A stretch of DNA of 55,097 nucleotides from Streptomyces sp. DSM 15324. Its GTDB lineage: Bacteria > Actinomycetota > Actinomycetes > Streptomycetales > Streptomycetaceae. The DNA lies in contig NZ_KQ949040.1 in the NCBI RefSeq assembly GCF_001514285.1, positions 68,440-123,536 of the forward strand. The letters are read 5' to 3'. Below are positions 8,514 through 16,045 of the stretch, one piece after another; positions within the stretch are counted from its first letter, which is position 1, and each line of letters opens with the position of its first letter. The notes beneath the pieces were generated by a model. It did no database searches and had not been told where the DNA came from. It worked only from the letters and a program-made list of their open reading frames with translations. The position numbers and the translations under genes were made by a program.

Positions 8514-9095
8514 CACACCACCGAGGTCGCCCACTGCGACGATCTGATGCACGCCCTCGGCGAGTTCCGCGACCATGCCTCGGCCGTCACCGAGCGGTGG
8601 GGCGCCGCTCTGGCGTCCCGTCTCGGGGCGGGCTGCCGGCTGCTGGTCGCGGGCAACGGCGGCAGCGCCGCCCAGGCCCAGCACCTCACGGCCGAACTCG
8701 TGGGCCGCTACCGTGACGACCGCCCGCCGTACTCGGCGCTCGCGCTGCACGCCGACACCTCCTCCACCACGGCCATCGCCAACGACTACGGCGTCCAGGA
8801 GATCTTCGCCCGCCAGGTCTGCGCCCACGGCCGCACCGGCGACGTCCTGATGCTGCTGTCGACCAGTGGCGCCAGCGCCAACCTGCTCGTCGCCGCGAAG
8901 GAGGCACACCGGCTCGGGATGAGCGTGTGGGCGCTGACCGGTCCGGCGCCCAACCCGCTGGAGGGCACCGCGGACGAGCACCTGTGCGTGGACGGGGCGA
9001 CGACGGCCACCGTCCAGGAACTCCACCTGGTAGCCGTCCACATGCTCTGCGACTCCTTCGACCGGGCCGTGGCGGACGGGGTGGTCCTGCCATGA
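8484..9095 (+). CDS. gmhA: SIS-domain isomerase, sedoheptulose 7-phosphate isomerase-like
   Basis: Predicted to convert sedoheptulose 7-phosphate to D-glycero-D-manno-heptose 7-phosphate, the first step of nucleotide-heptose synthesis. The 203 residues match GmhA length. A phosphosugar-binding SIS fold is shown by RLLVAGNGGSAAQAQHLTAELVGRY near residue 52, the LLSTSGASANL loop and a C-terminal helix with VQELHLVAVHMLCD. Three in-frame ATGs exist; the first overlaps the GT4 stop and the third (MSHTTEVAHCDDL) looks like the ancestral N-terminus. The HldE-like kinase, which would use the product, overlaps the 3' end by four bases. Confidence 0.9.
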   Translation: MSRPMSRPMSHTTEVAHCDDLMHALGEFRDHASAVTERWGAALASRLGAGCRLLVAGNGGSAAQAQHLTAELVGRYRDDRPPYSALALHADTSSTTAIANDYGVQEIFARQVCAHGRTGDVLMLLSTSGASANLLVAAKEAHRLGMSVWALTGPAPNPLEGTADEHLCVDGATTATVQELHLVAVHMLCDSFDRAVADGVVLP

Positions 9096-10432
9096 CCGCC
9101 CCGGCGCATCTGCTCGTCGTGGGGGACGCCCTGCTCGACCACGACGTGTGCGGGCGGGCCGACCGGCTGGCGCCCGACGCGCCCGTGCCGGTGGTCAGCG
9201 GGGCCCGGCGCGCCAGCAGGCCGGGCGGGGCCGCGCTCGCCGCGTGTCTCGCCGCGGCCGACGGCCGGCCGGTCACCCTGGTGACCGCGGTCGGCGAGGA
9301 CGACAGCAGCGACCGTCTGGTCCGGCTGCTCGCCGACCGGGTCCGGCTGGTCCGGCTGCCCCTCACCGGCGAGCTGTCCAGCAAGACCCGGATCCTCGCC
9401 GGGGGCAGGCCGCTGCTGCGGCTGGACGACGGCGACGGGCGGGCACGGGAGGCGACCGAGGAGGCGCGGCGGGCCGTCTCCCGGGCCGGGGCCGTGCTCG
9501 TCGCCGACTACGGCCGCGGGAGCGCCGACGTGCTGCGCGAGGCGCTGACGGCCGCGGCCCGGCGGGTGCCGGTCGTCTGGGACCCGCATCCGCGCGGCGG
9601 CCCGCCGGTGCCCGGGGTGCGGCTGGCCACGCCGTCCGCCGCCGAGGCCCGTTCCTTCGCCGCGTCGGACGCCGGTGACGCCACCGTGTTGCAGTGCGCG
9701 GCACGCGACGCGGGCGCCCTGGTACGGGCCTGGCGGGCCGCGGCCGTCGCGGTCACGCTCGGCGGACGCGGCGCGCTGCTGTCGCACGGGGACACCCCGC
9801 TGCTGGTGCCCTCGCCGGTCACCGCGGCGGGCGACGCGTGCGGGGCTGGCGACCGGCTCTCGGCGACCGCCGCCGGGCTGCTGGCCGACGGCGAACTGAC
9901 CGAGACGGCGGTGCGCGCCGCCGTCCACGCGGCCACCCGGTATGTGAGCGAGGGCGGAGTGCGCTCGCTGACGTGGGAGGACGTCCCCCGGCCGGACCCG
10001 ACGGACGACCGGGTGCCGCTGGACGGCGCCCTCGGCACGGCGGCCCGGGTCAGGGCGGCGGGCGGCACGGTCGTCGCCGCCGGCGGCTGCCTGGTGGTGT
10101 GCGTCAACTCCGACGACTCCGTGCGCCGCCGCAAGGGCTCCGGACGGCCGCTCGTCGCCCTGGCGGACCGGGTCCGGGTGCTGCGGGCCCTGGAGTGCGT
10201 GGACGAGGTCGCCGTGTTCGACGAGGACACACCGGAGCGGCTGCTCGCGGCACTGCGCCCGCACATCTGGGCCAAGGGCGGCGACTACGCGCTGACCCGG
10301 CTGCCGGAGACGTCGCTGGTGGAGAGCTGGGGCGGACAGGTGGTGCTGTTCCCCTACCTGGACGGCCGTTCCACCACGGGCCTGGCCCGGCGGGCCGCCG
10401 CGGGCCCCCGGCCGAGCGGGCGCCCGCGGTGA
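9092..10432 (+). CDS. hldE: Heptose 7-phosphate kinase / 1-phosphate nucleotidyltransferase (HldE-like) with HxGH segment missing
   Basis: This is a two-domain enzyme of 446 residues. The N-terminal PfkB-type kinase has VVGDALLDHDV, a GGAALAA substrate loop, VLVADYGRG and the catalytic GDACGAGDR. The C-terminal domain belongs to the cytidylyltransferase superfamily and ends in VNSDDSVRRRKG, VFDEDTPERLL and WAKGGDYAL. At residues 331-335 it reads AAGGCLVVCVNSD, whereas the family has GGCFDxxHxGH plus a helix (about 20 residues) before LVVxxNSD. The nucleotide-binding HxGH motif is therefore absent by an in-frame gap. The kinase should work; the adenylyltransferase should not, unless another protein supplies it. 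Four-base overlaps flank the gene. Confidence 0.88.
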   Translation: MTAPAHLLVVGDALLDHDVCGRADRLAPDAPVPVVSGARRASRPGGAALAACLAAADGRPVTLVTAVGEDDSSDRLVRLLADRVRLVRLPLTGELSSKTRILAGGRPLLRLDDGDGRAREATEEARRAVSRAGAVLVADYGRGSADVLREALTAAARRVPVVWDPHPRGGPPVPGVRLATPSAAEARSFAASDAGDATVLQCAARDAGALVRAWRAAAVAVTLGGRGALLSHGDTPLLVPSPVTAAGDACGAGDRLSATAAGLLADGELTETAVRAAVHAATRYVSEGGVRSLTWEDVPRPDPTDDRVPLDGALGTAARVRAAGGTVVAAGGCLVVCVNSDDSVRRRKGSGRPLVALADRVRVLRALECVDEVAVFDEDTPERLLAALRPHIWAKGGDYALTRLPETSLVESWGGQVVLFPYLDGRSTTGLARRAAAGPRPSGRPR

Positions 10433-11421
10433 CCTCGGCGCCGCCCCGGGTGCTGGTGCTGCGCGCGCTGGGACTGGGCGATCTGCTCGCCGGGGTGCCC
10501 GCGCTGCGGGGCGTGCGGCGCGCCTTCCCCCGCCACCGGGTGGTGCTGGCCCTTCCGGCGGCGCTCGCCCAGGCCGCGTCGGCCACCGGCGCGGTGGACG
10601 CCGTCCTGCCGGCCGAGGCGCCGCACCGGGGGGTGCCGGTGCTGGAGGGCTGGCGGGGCGGGCCGCCGGACGTGGCGGTCGACCTGCACGGAAACGGCCC
10701 CGAGAGCCGCGACGCGCTGGCCGTGCTCTCCCCCCGCCGGCTGCTGGCCTACGCCCACCCCGATCCCTCCCTGGCCCGTCCGCCCGTATGGCGGCCGGAC
10801 CAGCACGAGCGCGAGCGGTGGTGCGACTTCCTCGCCGCGTACGGCATCGCCGCGGACCCGGACGACGTACGGCTGCCCGTACCGGCCACGGCGTCCCCGG
10901 CGCCCGGAGCCGTCGTGGTCCATCCCGGCGCGCAGGCCGCCTCCCGGCGCTGGCCGGCCGCGCGTTTCGCCCGCCTCGCCCACACGCTCCGGGAGGCCGG
11001 TCACCGGGTCGTCGTCACCGGCGGCCCCGGGGAGGACGCGCTGGTCCTGGAGGTCGCCCACGGCGTCCGCCTGCCCGCCGAGGACGTCCTGCGGGGCGGG
11101 CTGGCGTTCCCCGAGCTGTCGGCGCTGGTGGCCCGTGCCGCGCTCGTGGTGAGCGGGGACACCGGTCTCGCGCACCTCGCGGTGGCCCACGCCACGCCGT
11201 CCGTCACGCTGTTCGGTCCGGTGTCCCCGCGGCTGTGGGGGCCGCCCCGCACCGGCCGGCACCTCGCCCTGTGGCGGGCCGGACCGCCCGGCGACCCGCA
11301 CGGGGACCACCCCGACCCGCGGCTGCTGCGGATCGGGGTCGAGGAGACGGCCGCCGCGTGCCTGGCCCTGCTCGCCCGCCGCGGCCCGGAGGCCTCCCGT
11401 GTCCCCGCGTCCCGCGCCTGA
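10429..11421 (+). CDS. Second family 9 glycosyltransferase (heptosyltransferase-like)
   Basis: The 330-residue GT-B protein begins at a GTG overlapping the HldE stop. Family marks are RVLVLRALGLGDLLAGVPALRG at the N-terminus, VVVHPGAQAASRRWPAARF in the middle, HRVVVTGGPGEDAL, and VVSGDTGLAHLAVAHATPSVTLFGPVSP near the donor site. It differs clearly from the first GT9 of the operon, so the two probably act on different acceptors. Its 3' end overlaps a short frame that begins like another GT2, which suggests the operon once continued further. Confidence 0.9.
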   Translation: MTSAPPRVLVLRALGLGDLLAGVPALRGVRRAFPRHRVVLALPAALAQAASATGAVDAVLPAEAPHRGVPVLEGWRGGPPDVAVDLHGNGPESRDALAVLSPRRLLAYAHPDPSLARPPVWRPDQHERERWCDFLAAYGIAADPDDVRLPVPATASPAPGAVVVHPGAQAASRRWPAARFARLAHTLREAGHRVVVTGGPGEDALVLEVAHGVRLPAEDVLRGGLAFPELSALVARAALVVSGDTGLAHLAVAHATPSVTLFGPVSPRLWGPPRTGRHLALWRAGPPGDPHGDHPDPRLLRIGVEETAAACLALLARRGPEASRVPASRA

Positions 11422-11485
11422 GCCGGACGCCCGGGTCACCGTCGCGGTGATCACCCGCGACCGTCCGGTCGGCGCGCCCGGGTAG
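11399..11485 (+). pseudogene. Remnant 5' end of a family 2 glycosyltransferase
   Basis: A GTG inside the end of the GT9 gene opens a 28-codon frame reading SPRPAPEPDARVTVAVITRDR, then diverging to PVGAPG and a TAG. VTVAVITRDR is the standard opening of GT2 enzymes (compare PAYSVVIPTIGRP in the operon's own GT2). The homology breaks off right after RDR. Overlapping starts are the rule in this operon, so this is probably the start of a lost downstream gene. Confidence 0.55.
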
Positions 11486-11710
11486 TCGGCCACCTCACGG
11501 GTCGCCCGGACGACGGCCCGGCGCCGGGCCGTTCCGCTGCGGCCGACGGGCCGGGAGACGGCCGGCGCCACGGCGAGACGGTCCGCCGCGACCGCCTGGA
11601 GGCCGTCACCGCGGTGGCCTCGCCATGACGGTCGCGTGCCCTGCCGCTGACGGCGGTGGCCCGGCTCGCTGGGCCGGCCGTGGTGGAGACGCACCCGGAC
11701 TCCGTCGCAA
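11486..11710. other. Region without a recognisable gene
   Basis: High-GC sequence follows the broken GT2 start. Long frames on both strands have coding-unlike composition and no family motif. No SD-preceded start was found. It may be decayed coding sequence from the former end of the glycan operon. Confidence 0.4.
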
Positions 11711-11733
11711 GGCCGCCCCGTGGCGGGGTGGCC
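11711..11733 (-). terminator. Hairpin downstream of the DUF4232 gene
   Basis: GGCCGCCCCG, a three-base loop TGG, then CGGGGTGGCC pair over ten positions with one G-T-type mismatch. It lies 56 bases after the DUF4232 stop in the direction of transcription. There is no U-run, as usual for Streptomyces terminators. Confidence 0.55.
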
Positions 11734-11789
11734 CTTCCCGGGTACCGGCCGGTGCCGGACGTCCCGCTCGCCGTGCCGGGCCGGGCCGG

Positions 11790-12329
11790 CTACTGCCCGA
11801 TCGGGTCGACGAAGGTGCCCGGGTGGGTGGCGGCGTCCTGCTTGAGGATCTGGCCGCCGAAGGGCCAGGTCAGGGTGAAGTGCGCCGTCTCGTTCGGCGG
11901 GGTGACCAGGAACTTCGCCGGGACGAACTTCTGCGCCTTCGGGGTGGAGGCGGCCACCGGGAGCAGCGTGATGCCGAAGTCGACCGTGTCTCCCTTCTCC
12001 AGGACCAGCTTGGCGGGGGCCTTGGAGGAGCGGGCCAGCGACCAGGTGCCGTCGGTCTTCTGGGCGCCGACCATGTCGACACCGGCGAAGCCGGACAGGG
12101 TGCAGGTGCGCGTGCTCTTGTTGGTGAACCAGATGTACGCCTGCGTCTGCTTGTCGGTCTGCCCCATTTCCGGCTTCGCGTCGTCGCCCAGCGCGAAACC
12201 GGCCTTCAGGTCGGCGGTGTGGCAGCGGGTCGGCGCGGCCTTCACGGCGGCCGAAGCGGGAAGGGCGGCAGCGGCGGTACCGGCGACGACGATCGCCGCA
12301 AGGGTCACGGCGGTCAGCTTGCTCTTCAT
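11790..12329 (-). CDS. Secreted DUF4232 domain protein
   Basis: This is a 179-residue exported protein. The start chosen is the ATG with a GAGGGGATC Shine-Dalgarno 12 bases upstream. It gives a clean signal peptide (MKSKLTAVTLAAIVVAGTAA, cleavage near ALPASAA), whereas the longer frame begins with a highly charged non-signal stretch. The mature part has the DUF4232 pattern of a beta-rich domain with two conserved Cys (TRCHTADL and RTCTLSGFAGVDM), probably a disulfide, and a closing LTWPFGG. Function is unknown; family members are abundant in actinomycetes and often secreted or lipid-anchored. It is monocistronic, with a hairpin downstream. Confidence 0.85.
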   Translation of the reverse strand: MKSKLTAVTLAAIVVAGTAAAALPASAAVKAAPTRCHTADLKAGFALGDDAKPEMGQTDKQTQAYIWFTNKSTRTCTLSGFAGVDMVGAQKTDGTWSLARSSKAPAKLVLEKGDTVDFGITLLPVAASTPKAQKFVPAKFLVTPPNETAHFTLTWPFGGQILKQDAATHPGTFVDPIGQ

Positions 12330-12549
12330 GAAGTCTCGGGATCCCCTCGTAAACGAATCGGCGCGCGAGGTCAGTGCGCGCCTGCGCCTCTCAAGAGGGG
12401 CTTTTCCCCGGGAAGGTTGGGTGTGCCGGGGGAACTTTTTCCAGCGGCCGCCGGGTCCCGTCCGCCGGGCCGGACGGCTGCCGGGCTTCCCCAAGTGCCT
12501 CTGGGCACTCCAGAGTTGGGCGCATGCCGCGTGCGGCGGCCGACCGGGG
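12330..12549. other. Intergenic, probable promoter region of the DUF4232 gene
   Basis: 220 bases between two minus-strand genes. It holds the DUF4232 ribosome-binding site and a short inverted repeat, CCTCT/AGAGG, near 12390. No further gene is supported. Confidence 0.4.
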
Positions 12550-13731
12550 TCACGACGGCGGCGGGCGGCGGTGGGCGAGCGCGGCCGCCGCGGCGAGAGC
12601 GGTCAGCGCGGCGAGCGCCCCGAAGCCGTAGGTGAGGGTGGTGAGCGAGGCGACGGCGGCGACGAGCAAGGGGCCGCCCGCGTCACCGAGTTCGCGGCCG
12701 AGTTCGGCCGCGCCCATGGTCTGGCCGAGTCGCTCCGCGGGCGTGTGCGCGGCCAGCGCGGCGAAGCCGAGCGGGGTGATCAGACCGGTGCCTGCGCCGG
12801 TCAGCACCGCCGCGAGGAGGATGCCGGTCAGCCCCGGCAGCATCGCGCAGGCCAGCCCCGCGGCGGTGAGCGTCAGCCCCGCGGCGAGACCGGTCCGGGT
12901 GGTGAGGCGGCCCTCGTCCAGCGCGCGTCCGGCGCGCGGCTGGACGACGGCCGCGCACCCGGCGAGCACCGCCACCGCCGCCCCGGTGGCCACGGGGCCG
13001 AGCCCCGCGGCCCGGCCCGAGACCGGCAGGAACCCGACGCCGGCCGACAGCGCCGCGGTGGCCGTGGCGAGCGCGGCCGTCGGGGCGAGGAAGACGGGGT
13101 CGGCCAGCCGGCGCGCCAGGTCGAGGAGGGTCTGCCGCGCCTTGGGCAGCGGCGGTACGACGGGCACGGCCAGCCCGGCCCAGACGGCGACCGCCGCGCC
13201 CAGCACCGCGAGGACGGCGAACAGCAGGCGCAGTCCGCCCGCCCACACCAGCACACCGCCGAGCAGCGGGCCGAGGGTGTAGCCGAGGGACTTGTAGAAG
13301 CCGTAGCCGCCGAAGGCCCGCCCCCGCTTCGCCGCCGGGTTCAGCCGGGCGACCAGCGCGGAGGCCGACGGCGAGAAGGCCGACGCCGCGGCTCCCTGGC
13401 CGAGGCGCGCGGCCCACAGCCAGCCGGGGCTGTCGGCGACGGCGTACAGGGCGGACGCGCCGGCGAAGGCCACCAGCCCGCCGAGCAGCACGGGGCGGGC
13501 GCCGACGCGGTCGGCGAGGCTGCCGAACAGCGGCTTGAGGACGACCTCGGCGCCGTCGTAGAGGGCGAGCAGCCCGCCGAGCACCAGCAGGGAGGTGACC
13601 GCGTCGCCGGTGCGGCCGCCGAGGCTGGCGGCGACGCCGTGCGCACCGAAGGCGGTGGTGAACCCGGCCGCGTACAGCGGCCACATCTGCCGGGCCGGGG
13701 CGGGCCGCGCGCCGGCCGACTCGCTCGACAC
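12550..13731 (-). CDS. Major facilitator superfamily transporter
   Basis: Twelve-helix exporter or importer of 393 residues, the normal MFS length. The first helix starts at MWPLYAAGFTTAFGAHGVAASL. The inter-helix 2/3 motif is present as GSLADRVGARPVLLGG, and SPSASALVARLNPAAKRGRAFGGYGFYKSLGYTLGPLLGG is the helix 4-5 signature of drug:H+ antiporters. The second half repeats the pattern with RLGQTMGAAELGRELGDAGGP. No regulator adjoins it, so substrate prediction is not possible; resistance or efflux is the default inference. Start: ATG at MSSESAGARPAPARQ. Confidence 0.88.
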   Translation of the reverse strand: MSSESAGARPAPARQMWPLYAAGFTTAFGAHGVAASLGGRTGDAVTSLLVLGGLLALYDGAEVVLKPLFGSLADRVGARPVLLGGLVAFAGASALYAVADSPGWLWAARLGQGAAASAFSPSASALVARLNPAAKRGRAFGGYGFYKSLGYTLGPLLGGVLVWAGGLRLLFAVLAVLGAAVAVWAGLAVPVVPPLPKARQTLLDLARRLADPVFLAPTAALATATAALSAGVGFLPVSGRAAGLGPVATGAAVAVLAGCAAVVQPRAGRALDEGRLTTRTGLAAGLTLTAAGLACAMLPGLTGILLAAVLTGAGTGLITPLGFAALAAHTPAERLGQTMGAAELGRELGDAGGPLLVAAVASLTTLTYGFGALAALTALAAAAALAHRRPPPS

Positions 13732-13851
13732 GACAACGACGGTAACAGCCCCGCGCCCGGCGTCGTCCGCCGTACGGCCGGCAGCGGAGGAGAGCGGCCA
13801 CCGGATCGGCTCGCACGGCAGCCGTCTCCTCCGGCCGGAACCCGGGTGGCG

Positions 13852-14520
13852 TCAGGCGATGTTCGCCCTGCCGGCCGCCCAGCGCGGGCGCTCGTCGGCG
13901 GCGTGGCGGGGTTTGGCCGTCGTGGGTGAGACCTGGCCGACGATCTCCCAGAAACACACCAGCGCGGTGATCGGCGGAATTCCGTAGATGACCAGCGAGA
14001 GCAGGGAATGCGAGGCGTGGCTGATGCAGAGGCTGACCGCCATCGCCGAGGCACCCAGCAGAACGCCCCAGGAACCCCGTGCGCTCCGCCCCTGCACCGT
14101 GGCCCGGAGCACCGACAGGGCGGCCACCAGCCACGGCCCGTACACCGTCAGCGGCCACCATTGCGCCAGTCTGTCCGGAAGGACGGAGGACGCGGTGCCG
14201 CGGAGTTGGGCATAGGAGTAGGTGAACGACCAGCCCAGCATGCAGACCGCGCAGACCGAGATCATCGCGATCAGGATCGTGACGTGCGCGTTGCGCCGGT
14301 GCTCGGGCAGCCGGCCGGGCTCGGCCGGGAGGTGCCGGCGCATCTTCCGGTGCCCTGCCCTGCCGTGCGGCCTGAGCGGGGGCCCCGGCTCGGGGATCGC
14401 TCCGGCCGCGGTCCCTCCGGACAGCAGCTGGGCCAGTTCCTCGGCCGGATCCCACTGCATCTCGATCGTCGTGAACGAGGGATCGTAGGACATCTCTTCG
14501 TTGTAAAAGCCATCCATCAC
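13852..14520 (-). CDS. DUF2637 membrane protein
   Basis: This is a 222-residue membrane protein. About 75 charged, proline-rich residues lie in front of four helices: TILIAMISVCAVCMLGW, a segment around RLAQWWPLTVYGPWLVAALSVLRA, GVLLGASAMAVSLCISHAS and LSLVIYGIPPITALVCFWEIVGQ. WWPLxVYGPWxVAxLSVLRA is characteristic of the actinobacterial DUF2637 group, which includes SpdB-like plasmid spread proteins, though most chromosomal members have no known role. Two consecutive ATGs can start it; an AGGA lies eight bases before the first. The stop of a small 52-codon frame is seven bases upstream, so the two probably form one operon. Confidence 0.75.
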   Translation of the reverse strand: MMDGFYNEEMSYDPSFTTIEMQWDPAEELAQLLSGGTAAGAIPEPGPPLRPHGRAGHRKMRRHLPAEPGRLPEHRRNAHVTILIAMISVCAVCMLGWSFTYSYAQLRGTASSVLPDRLAQWWPLTVYGPWLVAALSVLRATVQGRSARGSWGVLLGASAMAVSLCISHASHSLLSLVIYGIPPITALVCFWEIVGQVSPTTAKPRHAADERPRWAAGRANIA

Positions 14521-14527
14521 ACAGGTC

Positions 14528-14686
14528 CTACAGTCCGGCCATCGCCCGCAGATACTCGCTCTGGATGTGACTCAGACTTCTCAGAAAATCGGTGAGTAGA
14601 TCCGAACAATCATCGAGGAAGACATCCCCTTCATCGGATTTCACAGGAAAGGTGATGATCGAGCGGCGGTTTCCGACCGTAGGCAT
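14528..14686 (-). CDS. Small hypothetical protein, 52 residues, coupled to DUF2637
   Basis: A short frame directly upstream of the DUF2637 gene reads MPTVGNRRSIITFPVKSDEG, then an acidic/leucine-rich stretch with VFLDDCSDLLTDFLRSLSHI and the end SEYLRAMAGL. Composition is protein-like (amphipathic helix, balanced charge) and its GC is lower than that of its neighbours. The ribosome-binding site is weak (ACGGAA close to the ATG). Its stop lies seven bases before the DUF2637 start. I do not recognise the family; it may be a soluble partner of the membrane protein. Confidence 0.55.
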   Translation of the reverse strand: MPTVGNRRSIITFPVKSDEGDVFLDDCSDLLTDFLRSLSHIQSEYLRAMAGL

Positions 14687-14825
14687 TTCCGTGTGTGTCA
14701 CAACCTTCTAACGAGGCCCATCGGAGAGTGAGATGCCGGTGTTCGGGTATCCGCGTGCCCCGAAAGCGGTACGCCTCGGGGCCTAAAATAGAAGAGGGCG
14801 AAAGTAACTTCGGTGGGAAATCAGT

Positions 14826-15626
14826 ATGGACGGGCAGCGCTTCGAGGTGTGGGCGTCCGGGGCCGCGTACGAGCGGTACATGGGGCGCTGGAGCCGGGCC
14901 GTCGCGAAGGAGTTCGTGGCGTGGCTCGACCGCCCGGACGGGCTGCGGTGGCTCGACGTGGGATGCGGCACCGGTGTGCTGTCGGCGGTGGTCGGCGCCC
15001 GGTGCCGGCCCCGCGTGGTGCTCGGCGTCGACCGGTCGGAGGCGTTCGTGGGCACCGCCGAGGCCGGGGCCCTCTCCCCGGCGGTCTTCCTGGTGGGCGA
15101 CGCGATGGCCCTGCCCGTGCGTGACGCGGCATGGGACGTGGCCGTCAGCGGACTGGCGCTGAACTTCCTGCCCGATCCGGCCGGGGCCGTGGCCGAGATG
15201 GCCCGCGCCGTCCGGCCGGGCGGCGCGGTCGCGGCCTATGTGTGGGACTACGCCGAGGGCATGGACCTGCTCCGTCTCTTCTGGGACACGGCCGTCGCAC
15301 GGGACCCCTCCGCCGCCCCGCTGGACGAGGGACGCAGATTCCCGCTCTGCCGGCCGGAGCCCTTGCGAGCGCTGTGGGCGGACGCCGGCCTCACCGGCGT
15401 CTCCGTCCGCCCGGTCTCGGTCCCCACCGTGTTCACCGGGTTCCCCGACCTGTGGGACCCGTTCCTCTCGGGCCAGGGGCCCGCCCCGGGGTACGTCGCC
15501 GCCCTTCCCCCAGACCACCGGGAGGAACTGCGCACCGCACTCGCCGCCGCGGCCCTGCCCCGCGCCACGAACGGCTCCCTCCGCCTCAGCGCCCGCGCCT
15601 GGGCGGTCCGGGGCTGCGCGCCCTGA
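14826..15626 (+). CDS. Class I SAM-dependent methyltransferase
   Basis: Rossmann-fold methyltransferase of 266 residues. The SAM-binding motif I is LRWLDVGCGTGVLSAVV (residues 40-56), the acidic motif is LGVDRSEAF, motif III is FLVGDAMALPVRDAAWDVAV, and the post-motif is MARAVRPGGAVAAYVWDY. The family is UbiE/COQ5-like (Methyltransf_11). The C-terminal half, with FTGFPDLWDPFLSGQGPAPGY, is typical of actinobacterial members of unknown substrate. A GGTGGG ribosome-binding site precedes the ATG by about eight bases. It is followed closely by a VOC protein on the same strand. Confidence 0.88.
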   Translation: MDGQRFEVWASGAAYERYMGRWSRAVAKEFVAWLDRPDGLRWLDVGCGTGVLSAVVGARCRPRVVLGVDRSEAFVGTAEAGALSPAVFLVGDAMALPVRDAAWDVAVSGLALNFLPDPAGAVAEMARAVRPGGAVAAYVWDYAEGMDLLRLFWDTAVARDPSAAPLDEGRRFPLCRPEPLRALWADAGLTGVSVRPVSVPTVFTGFPDLWDPFLSGQGPAPGYVAALPPDHREELRTALAAAALPRATNGSLRLSARAWAVRGCAP

Positions 15627-15661
15627 CTCCCCCGGCGCCCCCGCGCTGCCAGGATGGACTC

Positions 15662-16015
15662 ATGGAACGTGTGCTGGGGATCGGTGGATATTTCGTACGG
15701 GCCGCGGATCCGGTGGGTCTGAGCGCCTGGTACCGGGACTGCCTGGGGCTGGACGCCGATGCCGACGGCGTGTGGAGCCAGCAGGCCGGGCCCACGGTGT
15801 TCGCGGCGTTCGAGGCCGGGACCGACTACTTCGGGGACCCGGCCCAGCAGACCATGCTCAACTTCCGGGTCCGCGACCTGGACGCGATGCTCGCGCAGCT
15901 GCGCGCCGAGGGGGCGGACGTGGCCGAGCAGACGCAGGACATGGAGGGGGTGGGACGGTTCGGCTGGGTGACCGACCCCGAGGGGAACCGGATCGAACTC
16001 TGGCAGCCCGCCTGA
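15662..16015 (+). CDS. VOC superfamily (glyoxalase/bleomycin-resistance-like) protein
   Basis: Small single-domain protein of 117 residues in the vicinal oxygen chelate fold. It has two beta-alpha-beta-beta-beta modules: GIGGYFVRAADPVGLSAWYRDCLGL at the start and NFRVRDLDAMLAQLRAEGADV in the second half, closing with WVTDPEGNRIELWQP, which carries the metal-ligand Glu. It could be a lyase, dioxygenase or binding protein. The ATG at MERVLGIGG is chosen because homologues begin there; a CAGGAT hexamer six bases before it may be the -10 of a leaderless transcript. It faces the deacetylase genes convergently. Confidence 0.85.
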   Translation: MERVLGIGGYFVRAADPVGLSAWYRDCLGLDADADGVWSQQAGPTVFAAFEAGTDYFGDPAQQTMLNFRVRDLDAMLAQLRAEGADVAEQTQDMEGVGRFGWVTDPEGNRIELWQPA

Positions 16016-16045
16016 ACCGCCCGCCCCACCGCCCTCGCCGAGCGG

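Noticed and set aside
12330..12494. N-terminal extension of the DUF4232 protein by 55 codons
   Set aside because: The extension is Arg/Pro-rich and would bury the signal peptide; the internal ATG has a proper ribosome-binding site.
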